From positions 41,748 through 105,747 of the forward strand of contig JAQXLA010000002.1 in assembly GCA_029011315.1 (NCBI GenBank): a DNA stretch of 64,000 nt, written 5' to 3'. A model generated the notes under the pieces. The model was not told where the DNA came from. It saw only the letters and a program-made list of their open reading frames with translations, and made no database searches. Below are positions 43,808 through 53,131 of this stretch, piece by piece. Numbering within the stretch: the stretch's first letter is position 1; each line of letters begins with the position of its first letter. Origin of the DNA: Desulfovibrionaceae bacterium. GTDB lineage: Bacteria > Desulfobacterota > Desulfovibrionia > Desulfovibrionales > Desulfovibrionaceae. The position numbers were made by a program, and so were the translations under genes.

Positions 43808-45334
43808 TTAACGGATAAATTTGGTAATTTTTTGAATGTGTTGCCTTTTTATGCCAAACAAAAAAGGAAATATGCAAACGGCTAATGCTGTTAACAGAGT
43901 ATAGCAGATTCCAGCAGTAAAAAAATGAAGAATATCAGAGTTGAAAGAAATATTTTGACCTATTTGTCCGGATAGATATGCCAGAGCGTACATTGTTGAT
44001 AATATGCTGATTTGATTGAATAAAAAATTTTTATAGGATAGGGGGACAACCTGTGAAGCAAGAAAAAGTAACAAATTGACAGTAATAATTTGAGTGATAA
44101 CCGTTTTTAAGGCGAGACCTAAAGCTCCATATCCCAAACCAAACAAATTTGAAGGCGCGATGAAAATCCACATCAGACTGAAACCAATAAGATGTTCGAC
44201 CATCGCAACATTGCGCAGGACTTTTGTCTTGCCTGTAGCATGAAATACGGAAGATGCTACTTGACCATACGCCTGATGGGCAGGATAAAAGGACATAATT
44301 TGAACAGCAAGCAGGGCTTCTGCAAAACTGTTGCCTCCAAAAAAACGGGTAATAAAATTGGCTTCGATGCATGTAAAACAGGAAAACCATGAAGCCACTG
44401 CAAAAAGAATTGGAGCGAGATCATCAATCAGTTTTCCCATTTTTTGCGTATTTTTTTCTCCCCATGCAATGGCCAGCTCTCTCATAACCAATGGAGTCAT
44501 TGCCGAAATAAAAAGGAAACAGGCACTACTTATCTTTTGAGATAAAGCAAAATATCCTTGTTCTGAACTGCCGTTAAACCATTGTAAAAGCCATCTGTCG
44601 ATAATAATACCAAGCGTAACAATAAGAGATTGAATAAAAAGAGGATTGCTATATTGAAAGAATTCTTTATTATATACGGATATTTTTTTGCGATCTATAT
44701 AAATGGAAAAATCATTCCATGATTTTCTCACGATAAAAAGACATCCAAATATGATAATTGACATTGATATATAGTGAAAAATATATAGGATATGATCTGT
44801 TAATATATTTAATATATACATACAGATCAGAAAAATGCATCCTGCAATATTGACAAAAGCTCTGAGTATTTCACCATATACTGTTAATCCTATTGCATCA
44901 TTCATAGAGCGAACGACACGAGTCCCCCATAGCAGAAATCCGAATATGGCAGCGCATGGGCCATACCACAGAGGAACACCAGGGAAAAAACGACTGCCGA
45001 TATCGGGAACGAAGGTGAGAAAACCACACAATAGTGTGATGACAAAAATTACACAGGAAAAAAGACCGTAATATGTAACAAGCGTTGATTCCTTTTGCCG
45101 TCTGGAAAGGGAATTATAAAAGCATGTCGATGTGCCCATATCCAGAAACCCGACAAACTGTGTGAAAATTGCCGTAGCGAAATTAAAATTTCCATATATC
45201 TGAGGCCCTAGAGCTCTGGGAAGAAGTGCCTCCATGAGCAGGTATATCGGAATAGAAGCAATGTTTGCTGTCAATTTTCCGATATACCGTGCCGATAATG
45301 AACGATTATTAACGATTTTTTTTAACTGCAACAT
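43808..45334 (-). CDS. Polysaccharide flippase (Wzx/MATE-like, oligosaccharide transporter)
   Basis: This 508-residue integral membrane protein has about 12-14 predicted helices and the N-terminal pattern IASIPIYLLMEALLPRALGP followed by GNFNFATAIFTQFVGFLDMG, typical of Wzx-type O-unit or polysaccharide flippases. It would move lipid-linked glycan across the inner membrane. The gene is clearly more AT-rich than the chromosome around it, as is common for glycan genes gained by transfer. No other glycan biosynthesis gene lies beside it, so its substrate is unknown. It starts 13 bases after the aminopeptidase stop on the same strand. Confidence 0.82.
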   Translation of the reverse strand: MLQLKKIVNNRSLSARYIGKLTANIASIPIYLLMEALLPRALGPQIYGNFNFATAIFTQFVGFLDMGTSTCFYNSLSRRQKESTLVTYYGLFSCVIFVITLLCGFLTFVPDIGSRFFPGVPLWYGPCAAIFGFLLWGTRVVRSMNDAIGLTVYGEILRAFVNIAGCIFLICMYILNILTDHILYIFHYISMSIIIFGCLFIVRKSWNDFSIYIDRKKISVYNKEFFQYSNPLFIQSLIVTLGIIIDRWLLQWFNGSSEQGYFALSQKISSACFLFISAMTPLVMRELAIAWGEKNTQKMGKLIDDLAPILFAVASWFSCFTCIEANFITRFFGGNSFAEALLAVQIMSFYPAHQAYGQVASSVFHATGKTKVLRNVAMVEHLIGFSLMWIFIAPSNLFGLGYGALGLALKTVITQIITVNLLLFLASQVVPLSYKNFLFNQISILSTMYALAYLSGQIGQNISFNSDILHFFTAGICYTLLTALAVCIFPFLFGIKRQHIQKITKFIR

Positions 45335-45346
45335 GGAATATAATCA

Positions 45347-46717
45347 TTATTTAGCATTCAAAAAGGCCCGATAGGCTTCTTTAGTTGTATAAATATCATA
45401 GACGGATGAAAGTTCAAAAGGACTGTGCATTGACATGATGGCAGGACCGAGATCAATCGTGTCCATACCGTATGCCGCAAGATACAGAGCTACAGTACCT
45501 CCTCCGCCGCAGTCAACTTTACCCAACTCAGCCATTTGCCATGGAATTTGTTGGCTGTTGAGAACGTGTCTCAGCCAAGCAATATATTCTGGATGCGCAT
45601 CATTGGCGTCATACTTTCCCCGGGAGCCTGTAAATTTACAAAATACCGGTCCACATCCCATGTATGCGGCATTATTGGCATCATGAAGTTCTTCCCAGTC
45701 CGGTTCTATTGGTGCGCTCACATCAGCTGACAGGGCTTTAGTATTGAGGAAAATATCCCTGACCTTCGCTTCCGGTTCCCATTGTTCCGCAATTTCCTGG
45801 ATGCAGTATTCCATAAAACGGGATTGGGCTCCCGTAGAGCCATTGGAACCGATTTCCTCCTTGTCCCAGAATATAAGGCAGGAAGTATATTCCGGTTCTT
45901 CTGCGGATTCCAAAAAGGCTTTGAAAGAGGTAAAAACGCAAATTTTGTCATCTTGGCCATATCCTCCGATGAGTTTCCTGTCGAGCCCTACATATCTTGC
46001 CCGTCCCGCAGGAACCATTTGGATTTCTGCAGAATAGAAATCTTCAGCTTCAAGGCCGTAATATTCTTTTAATAACCGGAGAACAGCTCTTTTTATGGGA
46101 TGTTCTTCCTCTTTATTTTTAATGTCAGGAGCGTGTCCGAAGATGATATTGAGTTTTTCTCCTTCAAAAGCCGTTTGCAGGGTTTTGCCAGCTTCTTTTT
46201 GAGCAAGATGGGGGAGCAGATCGGAAATGGTAAAAACAGGATCCATGTCCTTTTCTCCAATACACAGTCGAACCTGTTCTCCATTTTCCTTGACAGCGAC
46301 TCCGTGCAGAGCCATAGGGCGAGACAGCCATTGATATTTTCTAATGCCGCCGTAGTAATGGGTCTTTACTTGAAGGAGAGAATCATTCTCGATGAAAGGA
46401 TTCTGTTTCCAGTCCAGTCGCGGCGAATCAGCATGAGACGCTATCAAATGCAGGCCTTCGGACAAGGGGCGTTTTCCCTTTTTTGCAATAAAAAGACTTT
46501 TTTCGCGCCATTGTTTGTAAAAGATCGTATCTTTTGAAGATGTTTGCCGATGCTTCTCAAGATGCTCAATAAGATAGGCAATAGTTTCACGTTCTGTTTT
46601 GCAGCAACTTAAAAAATCGATATAGCTTGCGACAGTTTGCTGCATTTGTTCTGACTGTTCTTTAGTGGCAAAATAATCGGCAATATTCTGCATTTTATTG
46701 GCAATGGCTTTTTTCAT
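45347..46717 (-). CDS. M18 family aminopeptidase
   Basis: This 456-residue cytoplasmic zinc aminopeptidase has the M18 metal and catalytic motifs GLHLIASHADSPRLDWK, FWDKEEIGSNGSTGAQS, and VDCGGGGTVALYLAAYGM followed by AIMSMHSPFELSSVYDIY. It releases N-terminal residues, often acidic ones, from peptides. Length is within the family range (430-480). It lies 20 bases downstream of folC and just before the flippase gene on the minus strand. Confidence 0.9.
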   Translation of the reverse strand: MKKAIANKMQNIADYFATKEQSEQMQQTVASYIDFLSCCKTERETIAYLIEHLEKHRQTSSKDTIFYKQWREKSLFIAKKGKRPLSEGLHLIASHADSPRLDWKQNPFIENDSLLQVKTHYYGGIRKYQWLSRPMALHGVAVKENGEQVRLCIGEKDMDPVFTISDLLPHLAQKEAGKTLQTAFEGEKLNIIFGHAPDIKNKEEEHPIKRAVLRLLKEYYGLEAEDFYSAEIQMVPAGRARYVGLDRKLIGGYGQDDKICVFTSFKAFLESAEEPEYTSCLIFWDKEEIGSNGSTGAQSRFMEYCIQEIAEQWEPEAKVRDIFLNTKALSADVSAPIEPDWEELHDANNAAYMGCGPVFCKFTGSRGKYDANDAHPEYIAWLRHVLNSQQIPWQMAELGKVDCGGGGTVALYLAAYGMDTIDLGPAIMSMHSPFELSSVYDIYTTKEAYRAFLNAK

Positions 46718-46737
46718 TGGTTTATCCTTATTGATTA

Positions 46738-47988
46738 TTATGCAAATTCAAGATCTTGCGGAAAAATTCGATAGTATTCACTTAATAAGTAGAGGGATCC
46801 CAGGATACAGACGGGCTGATTTTGCTGGTGAATATTTCGATTAATCTGTATCTCGAAAAGAGCGTCTTTTATAGAGGCGCACGGCACAGCCTGATCGCCG
46901 AGTTTTTCAGCAAGTGCTTGAGGATTGGCGGCACGTTCATTATGAGGAATCAGAGGAACGTAGATTTTATTGTTCATGGCAATGGCACGTATCATAGGCA
47001 GCATGGAGTCCACATCTTTGTCTTTCAGGCATGAAAAGATGAGAGCTGACGGCACAATGTTCAGATCCTGAAGGTTTTTTTGAAATGCCTGCAATCCATG
47101 AGGATTGTGCGCGCCATCGAGAATCAGCGGAGGATATGGAAATCTCGATTTGATATATTGGAACCTTCCGGCAAAACGGACATTTTCCAATCCTGCAATA
47201 TCAGCAGCAGGATCGGGATCCTGTTGCATGAGCGTTAAAATATAATGCCAGGTGTGCAGTGCCAACGCCGCATTCGATTTTTGATATGATCCCCACAGTC
47301 CGAGATGGATCGTCGGCAATTTGCTGATAGAAACAATATCCAGACTGGAATGCTCAGTTTCCGCTCGTTTTTTCAGAATCGCTTCTGCTTCCGGTTGCTG
47401 CAGCCCTGTAAATGAAGCGATTTGATTTCTGATGGCATGCGATTTGTCTTCAGCGATGGCCTGAATGGAATGCCCAAGAATCGCTTCATGATCCAGATCA
47501 ATCGGCGTTATGGCTACAGCATCGACAGCCAGGGCAGTTGTCGCATCATAATGGCCGCCGAGGCCGGCTTCAATAACGGCAAGTTGAACCTGACAGCGTT
47601 GAAAAGCCAGCAAAGCCATAACGGTGAGCAGTTCAAAGTAGGTTAAATCTGGTTCAGCCTCCAATGCGTCGTTCGCGCATTCCACCCATAGTGCTTTATC
47701 AATCATACGGCCGTTAATGCGGATGCGCTCTCGTGGAGAAAGAAAATGCGGAGAAGTATATAATCCGGTTTTGCATTGATATGCCTGTGCCAGAGAGGCA
47801 ATAAATGAGGAAGTGGATCCCTTTCCGTTCGTTCCTACAACCTGAACAGCTCGAAATGGCAGGATTTCAAGATGAAGTGCCCGTAAGGCTCTTTTCATGC
47901 GATCCAATCCAAAATTCATGTGAAATAATCCGAGAGTATCCAGATGTTTTTGAACATCATCATATTGCACAAATTTTTTTGGCTTCAT
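46738..47988 (-). CDS. folC: Dihydrofolate/folylpolyglutamate synthase
   Basis: This 416-residue Mur-ligase-family enzyme adds glutamate to dihydropteroate and folates. The P-loop is VQVVGTNGKGSTSSFIASLA, followed by TGLYTSPHFLSPRERIRING, AVIEAGLGGHYDATTAL, and ILDGAHNPHGLQAF in the C-terminal domain. All are FolC-specific. It is divergent from rsmH with about 205 bases between, where mraZ stands at the head of many dcw clusters. It heads the minus-strand run folC-aminopeptidase-flippase. Confidence 0.92.
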   Translation of the reverse strand: MKPKKFVQYDDVQKHLDTLGLFHMNFGLDRMKRALRALHLEILPFRAVQVVGTNGKGSTSSFIASLAQAYQCKTGLYTSPHFLSPRERIRINGRMIDKALWVECANDALEAEPDLTYFELLTVMALLAFQRCQVQLAVIEAGLGGHYDATTALAVDAVAITPIDLDHEAILGHSIQAIAEDKSHAIRNQIASFTGLQQPEAEAILKKRAETEHSSLDIVSISKLPTIHLGLWGSYQKSNAALALHTWHYILTLMQQDPDPAADIAGLENVRFAGRFQYIKSRFPYPPLILDGAHNPHGLQAFQKNLQDLNIVPSALIFSCLKDKDVDSMLPMIRAIAMNNKIYVPLIPHNERAANPQALAEKLGDQAVPCASIKDALFEIQINRNIHQQNQPVCILGSLYLLSEYYRIFPQDLEFA

Positions 47989-48098
47989 ACTGTGCTTCCC
48001 GTGCCTGTTTTATGATCTCAATTTCTGTTTACGCCTTTTTTTTTATTTGTGAAAGACTGATATTTTTGCCTTTTTATAATGGTAAAAATTTTTGTAAC

Positions 48099-48193
48099 TT
48101 GACAAGTAGGGTATCCTGTAAGAAAGATTCACAATATTCGCTCTAGGCAGCGATGCAGGTTCTGCAGTTACTTTTTTCCAAGGATGATTTTAT
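48099..48193 (+). promoter_or_regulatory. Upstream region of the dcw cluster with candidate -35 box
   Basis: The folC-rsmH gap contains TTGACA at 48099 and a TATAAT at 48075, but no pair with proper spacing, so the promoter is uncertain. An AAGGA ribosome site lies about nine bases before rsmH. No mraZ gene or tandem TGGGN-type MraZ boxes are seen. Confidence 0.3.
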
Positions 48194-49213
48194 ATGGTCG
48201 CAGCCTCGTTGGATACAATACATATTTCTGTCATGCCTCGAGAAATATTACGAAGTTTTGAAACGGGGAAGTGCTGCCGGTTTCTTGATGGAACTCTTGG
48301 ACTCGGAGGGCATTCTCTGCGCATGCTGGAACATTTTTCCGAATTGCAGCTGTGCGGATTGGATCGGGACGCTTCAGCGTTGAGTCTTGCCAAAAAACGT
48401 TTGGAAAATTTTTCAGACAGAACGCATTTTTTTCATACCTGTTTCAGTCAGTTTGAATCCTGTCTGGATGCGCTGCATTGGGATACTGTCGACGGTGTTC
48501 TTCTTGATCTTGGCGTTTCTTCTCTGCAGATTGATACGCCTGAACGAGGATTCAGTTTTTTATCAGATGGGCCGTTGGATATGCGAATGGATACTTCGAA
48601 TCCAAGTGGAAAAGTGGCTGAACTGGTCAATTACGCTTCCTTTGATCGTTTGCGAGAAATTTTTGCATTATATGGAGAAGAACCTCAGGCAGCCAGAATC
48701 GCGAGAGCGATTGTGGCGGAACGGGAAAGAAAGAGGATTGAAACCACCACCCAGCTCGCCAATATCGTAATTTCCGCCTATCCTGCCTCATGGAGATCGA
48801 AATCCAGAAAACATCCTGCGACCAAAACTTTTCAGGCTTTGCGTATTGCTGTCAATCATGAGCTTGAGGAAGTGGAAAGTTTTTTAAAAGCGATTCCGAA
48901 ACGAACAGCAATCGGGGGACGCATTGCGATACTGTCTTTTCATTCTCTGGAAGATCGCATTGTGAAAATGATGATGAAGCAGTGGTGTTCTCAAGTTGAT
49001 TTTCCCATGCGTCAGGTTTTGCACAAGCCGCTTGGTCCTTCTGAAGAGGAAATAGCGGCAAATCCGCGGGCGTCCAGCGCAAAACTGCGGGTTGCGGAAC
49101 GAATTTCTCCTGAAGAACTTCATTATGAAGCAAACCTGAGAGGACAGGAAAAGTATGAAGTGCGTAGAATGCGCAAGCAGGCCAAGTTAGTGGAACAGGA
49201 TCATGAAAACTAG
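48194..49213 (+). CDS. rsmH: 16S rRNA m4C1402 methyltransferase
   Basis: This 339-residue SAM enzyme (formerly MraW) methylates N4 of C1402 in 16S rRNA. Motifs are FLDGTLGLGGHSLRMLEHF (SAM site), DGVLLDLGVSSLQIDTPERG, and FQALRIAVNHELEEV near the C-terminus, with ILSFHSLEDRIVK. It is the first gene of the division/cell wall cluster here. Its stop overlaps the ftsL start by 11 bases. Confidence 0.95.
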   Translation: MVAASLDTIHISVMPREILRSFETGKCCRFLDGTLGLGGHSLRMLEHFSELQLCGLDRDASALSLAKKRLENFSDRTHFFHTCFSQFESCLDALHWDTVDGVLLDLGVSSLQIDTPERGFSFLSDGPLDMRMDTSNPSGKVAELVNYASFDRLREIFALYGEEPQAARIARAIVAERERKRIETTTQLANIVISAYPASWRSKSRKHPATKTFQALRIAVNHELEEVESFLKAIPKRTAIGGRIAILSFHSLEDRIVKMMMKQWCSQVDFPMRQVLHKPLGPSEEEIAANPRASSAKLRVAERISPEELHYEANLRGQEKYEVRRMRKQAKLVEQDHEN

Positions 49214-49520
49214 ATGGACAGTCTTGATAGGAGACATAGGCTTCTTATTTTTTTGTGCGCAGCTTTTTATTTTTTTTGCTGTTGTTTTTTTTCAGGCTGT
49301 TATTGGTATTGAGATGCGGACTTTGAGATTTAAAACGGATCGTCTTCGAGTAAAGGTTGAAGAACAGCAGATGATGCAGTCGAAACTGGAAGTAGAAAGA
49401 GATTTGCTGACATTGCCGCAAACTTTGAAAAAAAACGCTGAAAAAATGGGCATGTCGCAGGCTCAGCCAGGTCGGATTCGCAAAATGTATTTTCCTGAAC
49501 GTTCTTCCGTGAAGAAATAA
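49203..49520 (+). CDS. ftsL: Cell division protein FtsL-like
   Basis: This 105-residue bitopic protein has a short cytoplasmic start, one membrane segment (LFFCAQLFIFFAVVFFQAVI) and a periplasmic leucine-zipper-like coil (RLRVKVEEQQMMQSKLEVER). It is poorly conserved in sequence, but layout, length and position between rsmH and ftsI are those of FtsL, which forms the FtsQLB complex that activates FtsWI. Confidence 0.82.
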   Translation: MKTRWTVLIGDIGFLFFCAQLFIFFAVVFFQAVIGIEMRTLRFKTDRLRVKVEEQQMMQSKLEVERDLLTLPQTLKKNAEKMGMSQAQPGRIRKMYFPERSSVKK

Positions 49521-49541
49521 TCAGCATTGGAAAAATCCGTT

Positions 49542-51647
49542 ATGGCATATTACTATTCGCGCAGAAAAACTTTTTCACAACGAGCAGTCTCGACTCCGCC
49601 TCCAATTGAAAGAGAACTTCCTTCTGCCCAATCTGCAAAAAAGGAAAAGCAGAAACTTGACGAAGATCCTCTTCCCTGTATGCAGAAACGTATTCAGGTC
49701 GTTTTCTTTCTTTTTTTTCTGTTTGCCTGCTATCTTCTCTGCTCAGCTGCCAAAATTCAGCTGTGGGATGCGAATTCGTATACGGAACGGATTGAGGCCA
49801 ATAAAAAGTACAATAAAATGAGAGCGATGGCGTCCAGGCCTCTGCGGGGAGAAATCAGCGATCGCAACGGAGTTGTGCTTGCCAGAAATGTTTCCTGTAA
49901 AAAAGTACAGATTGATATTGATGCTAAATCAGACAGCAAGACGCCTGATATCTCCCGGACAGCTGCCATTTTGGGTGCAATTATGGATATGCCGGCAGGA
50001 GAAATTGAGAACAGAATCCGATATGCTTCTGCGAGAAAAAGAAGCCGGGCGGTTTTAAAGAAAGTTGATGATGCGACGGCGTTTAGATTGACGCAAGCTA
50101 AGAATGATCCAGAAAAAAAGGCATTTCTAAAATGTGTAGAATTTATTCATGATCAAACACGAGTCTATCCGTATAAAACCATTGCGGGGAGCCTGCTTGG
50201 CTATGTTCGTGACGACGGAACGCCCGGAGGAGGATTAGAAATATTATGCGATCCGATTTTATCGGGAAGCGTCGACAGTAATGAAGACGATGAGTCTCAG
50301 ACTGCTCAGCGCAGTACAAATGTCCAGTTGACTATTGACGTCAATATTCAAAGCATAGCTGAAGAAAACATTGAAAGAGCCGTTCGGGAAAATGATGCCA
50401 AATGGGGCGGGATTGTCATTGTGTCCGTCTCAAGCGGTGACATTTTAGGATGGGCTCAATATCCGTCTTTTAACCCGAATCTGCCTCAGCCGGATTTTCG
50501 CAATCATATTGCGCAGGATGCTCTGGAGCCTGGATCGACATTTAAGCCTTTTCTGATTGCGTCAGCCATGCAGGAAGGCATTATTCATCGGGATAAGATC
50601 TATTATTGCGAGCATGGTTTGTGGAAAACGAAGAAATTTCCTATTCGTGATGACGGCAGACCTCTGGGAGAAGCGACAGTTGCAGACATTCTTGCGTATT
50701 CGAGCAATATCGGGTGCGGCAAAATAGGATTAGATCTCGGTGCGGTTCGCTATTATCGATATTTAGAAAGGCTGGGATTCGGAAAACGTACGGGATTGAA
50801 AATTCCCGGAGAATCTTCGGGCATCATGCGTTCTGCAGGAAAATGGAGCGAAGCGGATTTGATTTCCGCATCCTTCGGTCAGAGTATTTCTGTAACGATG
50901 GCGCAGATGGCGCAAGCCTATACTGTTATAGCGAATGGAGGCATTTATCGCCCGTTGCGGCTTATTATAGACAAAAATGATACAGAAAGTCAGAATGAGG
51001 AACGTATTTTTTCTCAATATGTTTCTCGAGAGACATTAAAAATGATGCGTGAGGTCGTTGACAGAGGCTCAGGCAAACGGGGTGCTATTCCCGGAGTCGC
51101 AGTCTCAGGAAAAACCGGGACTGCCCAGAAGGCGAAAAGGGGAAAATACGGCCATGCCAGAACGGCATCTTTTGTAGGTATTGTGCCAACGCAGCAGCCA
51201 AAATTGTTGATTTATGTTCTGATTGATGAGCCGAGTGCCGTGAAATACGGAGGGGTTATCGCTGCTCCTGTGTTTCGTGATACGGCTTCTGAGGTTATGT
51301 CATATCTTGGCATCATGCCTGAAGCCGAAAAAACTTTAGACAAAACGGCAAAAGTGAGAAAAGGCGAGCTCTCTCAGAGCTCGTCAGTGGAAAAAATTGC
51401 TGGTTCAGTTCAAGGTGACGTCAAAATTCAGCCCAGTGCCGTGCCACAGCAGAATGGTGGAACAATGCCTGATGTGACAGGTATGTCTGTACGCCGGGCT
51501 GTGGAAATGCTCGTCAGGTATGGTCATGTTCCTCTGATCAAGGGAAGCGGCACTTTTATAGTTAAACAATCACCAAATCCCGGAGTCATGCTGAGCGGAG
51601 GCAAGAACGCCTCTCCTTGTACGCTGTGGGTTTCGGAGCAGAAATAA
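49542..51647 (+). CDS. ftsI: Division transpeptidase FtsI (PBP3) with PASTA domain
   Basis: This 701-residue class B penicillin-binding protein crosslinks septal peptidoglycan with FtsW. There is one membrane segment near residues 55-75, then the PBP dimer domain (ASRPLRGEISDRNGVVLARN). The transpeptidase motifs are EPGSTFKPF (SxxK), YSSNIGC (SxN) and SGKTGTAQKA (KTG). The last 65 residues (MPDVTGMSVRRAVEMLVRYG) form a PASTA domain, absent from E. coli FtsI but found in Gram-positive PBP2x and some deltaproteobacteria. I prefer the ATG at 49542 over the TTG at 49527. Its stop overlaps murE (TAATG). Confidence 0.93.
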   Translation: MAYYYSRRKTFSQRAVSTPPPIERELPSAQSAKKEKQKLDEDPLPCMQKRIQVVFFLFFLFACYLLCSAAKIQLWDANSYTERIEANKKYNKMRAMASRPLRGEISDRNGVVLARNVSCKKVQIDIDAKSDSKTPDISRTAAILGAIMDMPAGEIENRIRYASARKRSRAVLKKVDDATAFRLTQAKNDPEKKAFLKCVEFIHDQTRVYPYKTIAGSLLGYVRDDGTPGGGLEILCDPILSGSVDSNEDDESQTAQRSTNVQLTIDVNIQSIAEENIERAVRENDAKWGGIVIVSVSSGDILGWAQYPSFNPNLPQPDFRNHIAQDALEPGSTFKPFLIASAMQEGIIHRDKIYYCEHGLWKTKKFPIRDDGRPLGEATVADILAYSSNIGCGKIGLDLGAVRYYRYLERLGFGKRTGLKIPGESSGIMRSAGKWSEADLISASFGQSISVTMAQMAQAYTVIANGGIYRPLRLIIDKNDTESQNEERIFSQYVSRETLKMMREVVDRGSGKRGAIPGVAVSGKTGTAQKAKRGKYGHARTASFVGIVPTQQPKLLIYVLIDEPSAVKYGGVIAAPVFRDTASEVMSYLGIMPEAEKTLDKTAKVRKGELSQSSSVEKIAGSVQGDVKIQPSAVPQQNGGTMPDVTGMSVRRAVEMLVRYGHVPLIKGSGTFIVKQSPNPGVMLSGGKNASPCTLWVSEQK

Positions 51648-53131
51648 TGGCTTCTTGTATCGCAATGGAATCTCTGTGCGAAATGATGCGGAAACAGAAC
51701 ATAGATCTGCATACTGATTCGCGCGACGTAACGCCCGGAAGCATCTTCGTTGCGCTTCCTTCGGCTTCCGACACTCAGCCTGGAGGAGAAATTTTTATTC
51801 AGGATGCCGTCAGGGCAGGTGCGGCTTTTGTAGTTTGTCAGCCGGATATCATAGAGTCGTGCTCCCTTGGGGCTGGGGATGATTCTGTGCGTTTTGTCCC
51901 AAGCGTATCGCCGAGAGAGGATCTTGGTATTTTGTCCCAATCCCGGTACGGTATCCCGGATTTTCCCATATACGGCGTAACAGGAACGAACGGCAAAACG
52001 ACGGTAACGTATCTTTTGGAGTACTTATTTCAGGCATGCGGCAGGAAAACAGGAGTGCTCGGTACGATTGCCTATCGGTGGGCAGGACATTGCGAAGAAG
52101 CTCCGTTAACGACCCCAGGCTGCCTGAAGCTCCATGAAATGCTGTCTCAAATGCAGGCTTCCGGAACAGAGGCCGCTTTTATGGAAGTTTCTTCTCATGC
52201 TTTGGATCAAAATCGTCTTGCGGGAATTGCTCTGGCAGGCGGAATTTTTACCAATTTGACACAGGATCATCTTGACTATCATCATACAATGGACGCGTAT
52301 TTTTCAGCGAAAAGCCGTCTGTTCCTCGAAGAGAACGGACGGCCGATCTCAGATCGGCTCGCTGTTATCGGCACGGATGACAGATGGGGCATCCGGCTGG
52401 CTTCTTTGATTCCTGGATCTGTTGGATTCGGCCTGCATCCTTCGGAAATCACCTCGCGCTTTCTTCAGGTGGAAATGCTGCGCTGTTCTCCAGATGGATT
52501 GGATTTGAGGTTTCGGGGACTGGCAGATATTCCATGTCTGCATACGCCGCAAATCGGGTGGCATAATGCGGAAAATATGGCTGCAGCGGCGGCGTTGGCC
52601 TTGAGCGTTGGACTTCAGCCTGCCGATCTGAGCTGTCTGGAAGGATTTTTAGGCGTTCCTGGAAGATTGGAGCGAATTGACAATCCGTATGGAAAACATA
52701 TTTTTGTCGACTTTGCTCATACTCCAGATGCGTTGGAGCATGTGTTGAAAACACTGCGTATGGTCGGATTTACACAAATTGTCACCGTTTTTGGGTGCGG
52801 AGGCGATCGGGACAGAACAAAACGTCCTCTGATGGGAGAGGCAGTTGCCAGATATTCTGATGTCGTTGTTGTTACATCGGACAATCCAAGAACGGAAGAT
52901 CCGGAACGGATTATGGACGATATTATGCCCAGCCTTTCCGCTGCAGGAAAGGTTATTAGAAAAGCCGACAGAAGAGAGGCGACCTCAGTGGCTCTGGACA
53001 GCCTGAAGCCTGGAGGAGTGCTCCTGGTGGCCGGCAAAGGACATGAAAAAACACAGAAAATCGGCGGACATGTTTATCCATACAGTGATCAGAACGTTAT
53101 CAGGGAGCTTTTAGGATGTTCCTCACGGTAA
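51647..53131 (+). CDS. murE: UDP-MurNAc-tripeptide synthetase (meso-DAP adding)
   Basis: This 494-residue ATP-dependent ligase adds the third residue to UDP-MurNAc-L-Ala-D-Glu. The P-loop is YGVTGTNGKTTVTYLLEYLF, and SDNPRTEDPERI carries the DNPR motif that selects meso-diaminopimelate. The start at 51647 overlaps the ftsI stop by one base and has GGAG eight bases upstream; the track start at 51617 is inside ftsI. Its last 16 bases overlap murF. Confidence 0.95.
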   Translation: MASCIAMESLCEMMRKQNIDLHTDSRDVTPGSIFVALPSASDTQPGGEIFIQDAVRAGAAFVVCQPDIIESCSLGAGDDSVRFVPSVSPREDLGILSQSRYGIPDFPIYGVTGTNGKTTVTYLLEYLFQACGRKTGVLGTIAYRWAGHCEEAPLTTPGCLKLHEMLSQMQASGTEAAFMEVSSHALDQNRLAGIALAGGIFTNLTQDHLDYHHTMDAYFSAKSRLFLEENGRPISDRLAVIGTDDRWGIRLASLIPGSVGFGLHPSEITSRFLQVEMLRCSPDGLDLRFRGLADIPCLHTPQIGWHNAENMAAAAALALSVGLQPADLSCLEGFLGVPGRLERIDNPYGKHIFVDFAHTPDALEHVLKTLRMVGFTQIVTVFGCGGDRDRTKRPLMGEAVARYSDVVVVTSDNPRTEDPERIMDDIMPSLSAAGKVIRKADRREATSVALDSLKPGGVLLVAGKGHEKTQKIGGHVYPYSDQNVIRELLGCSSR

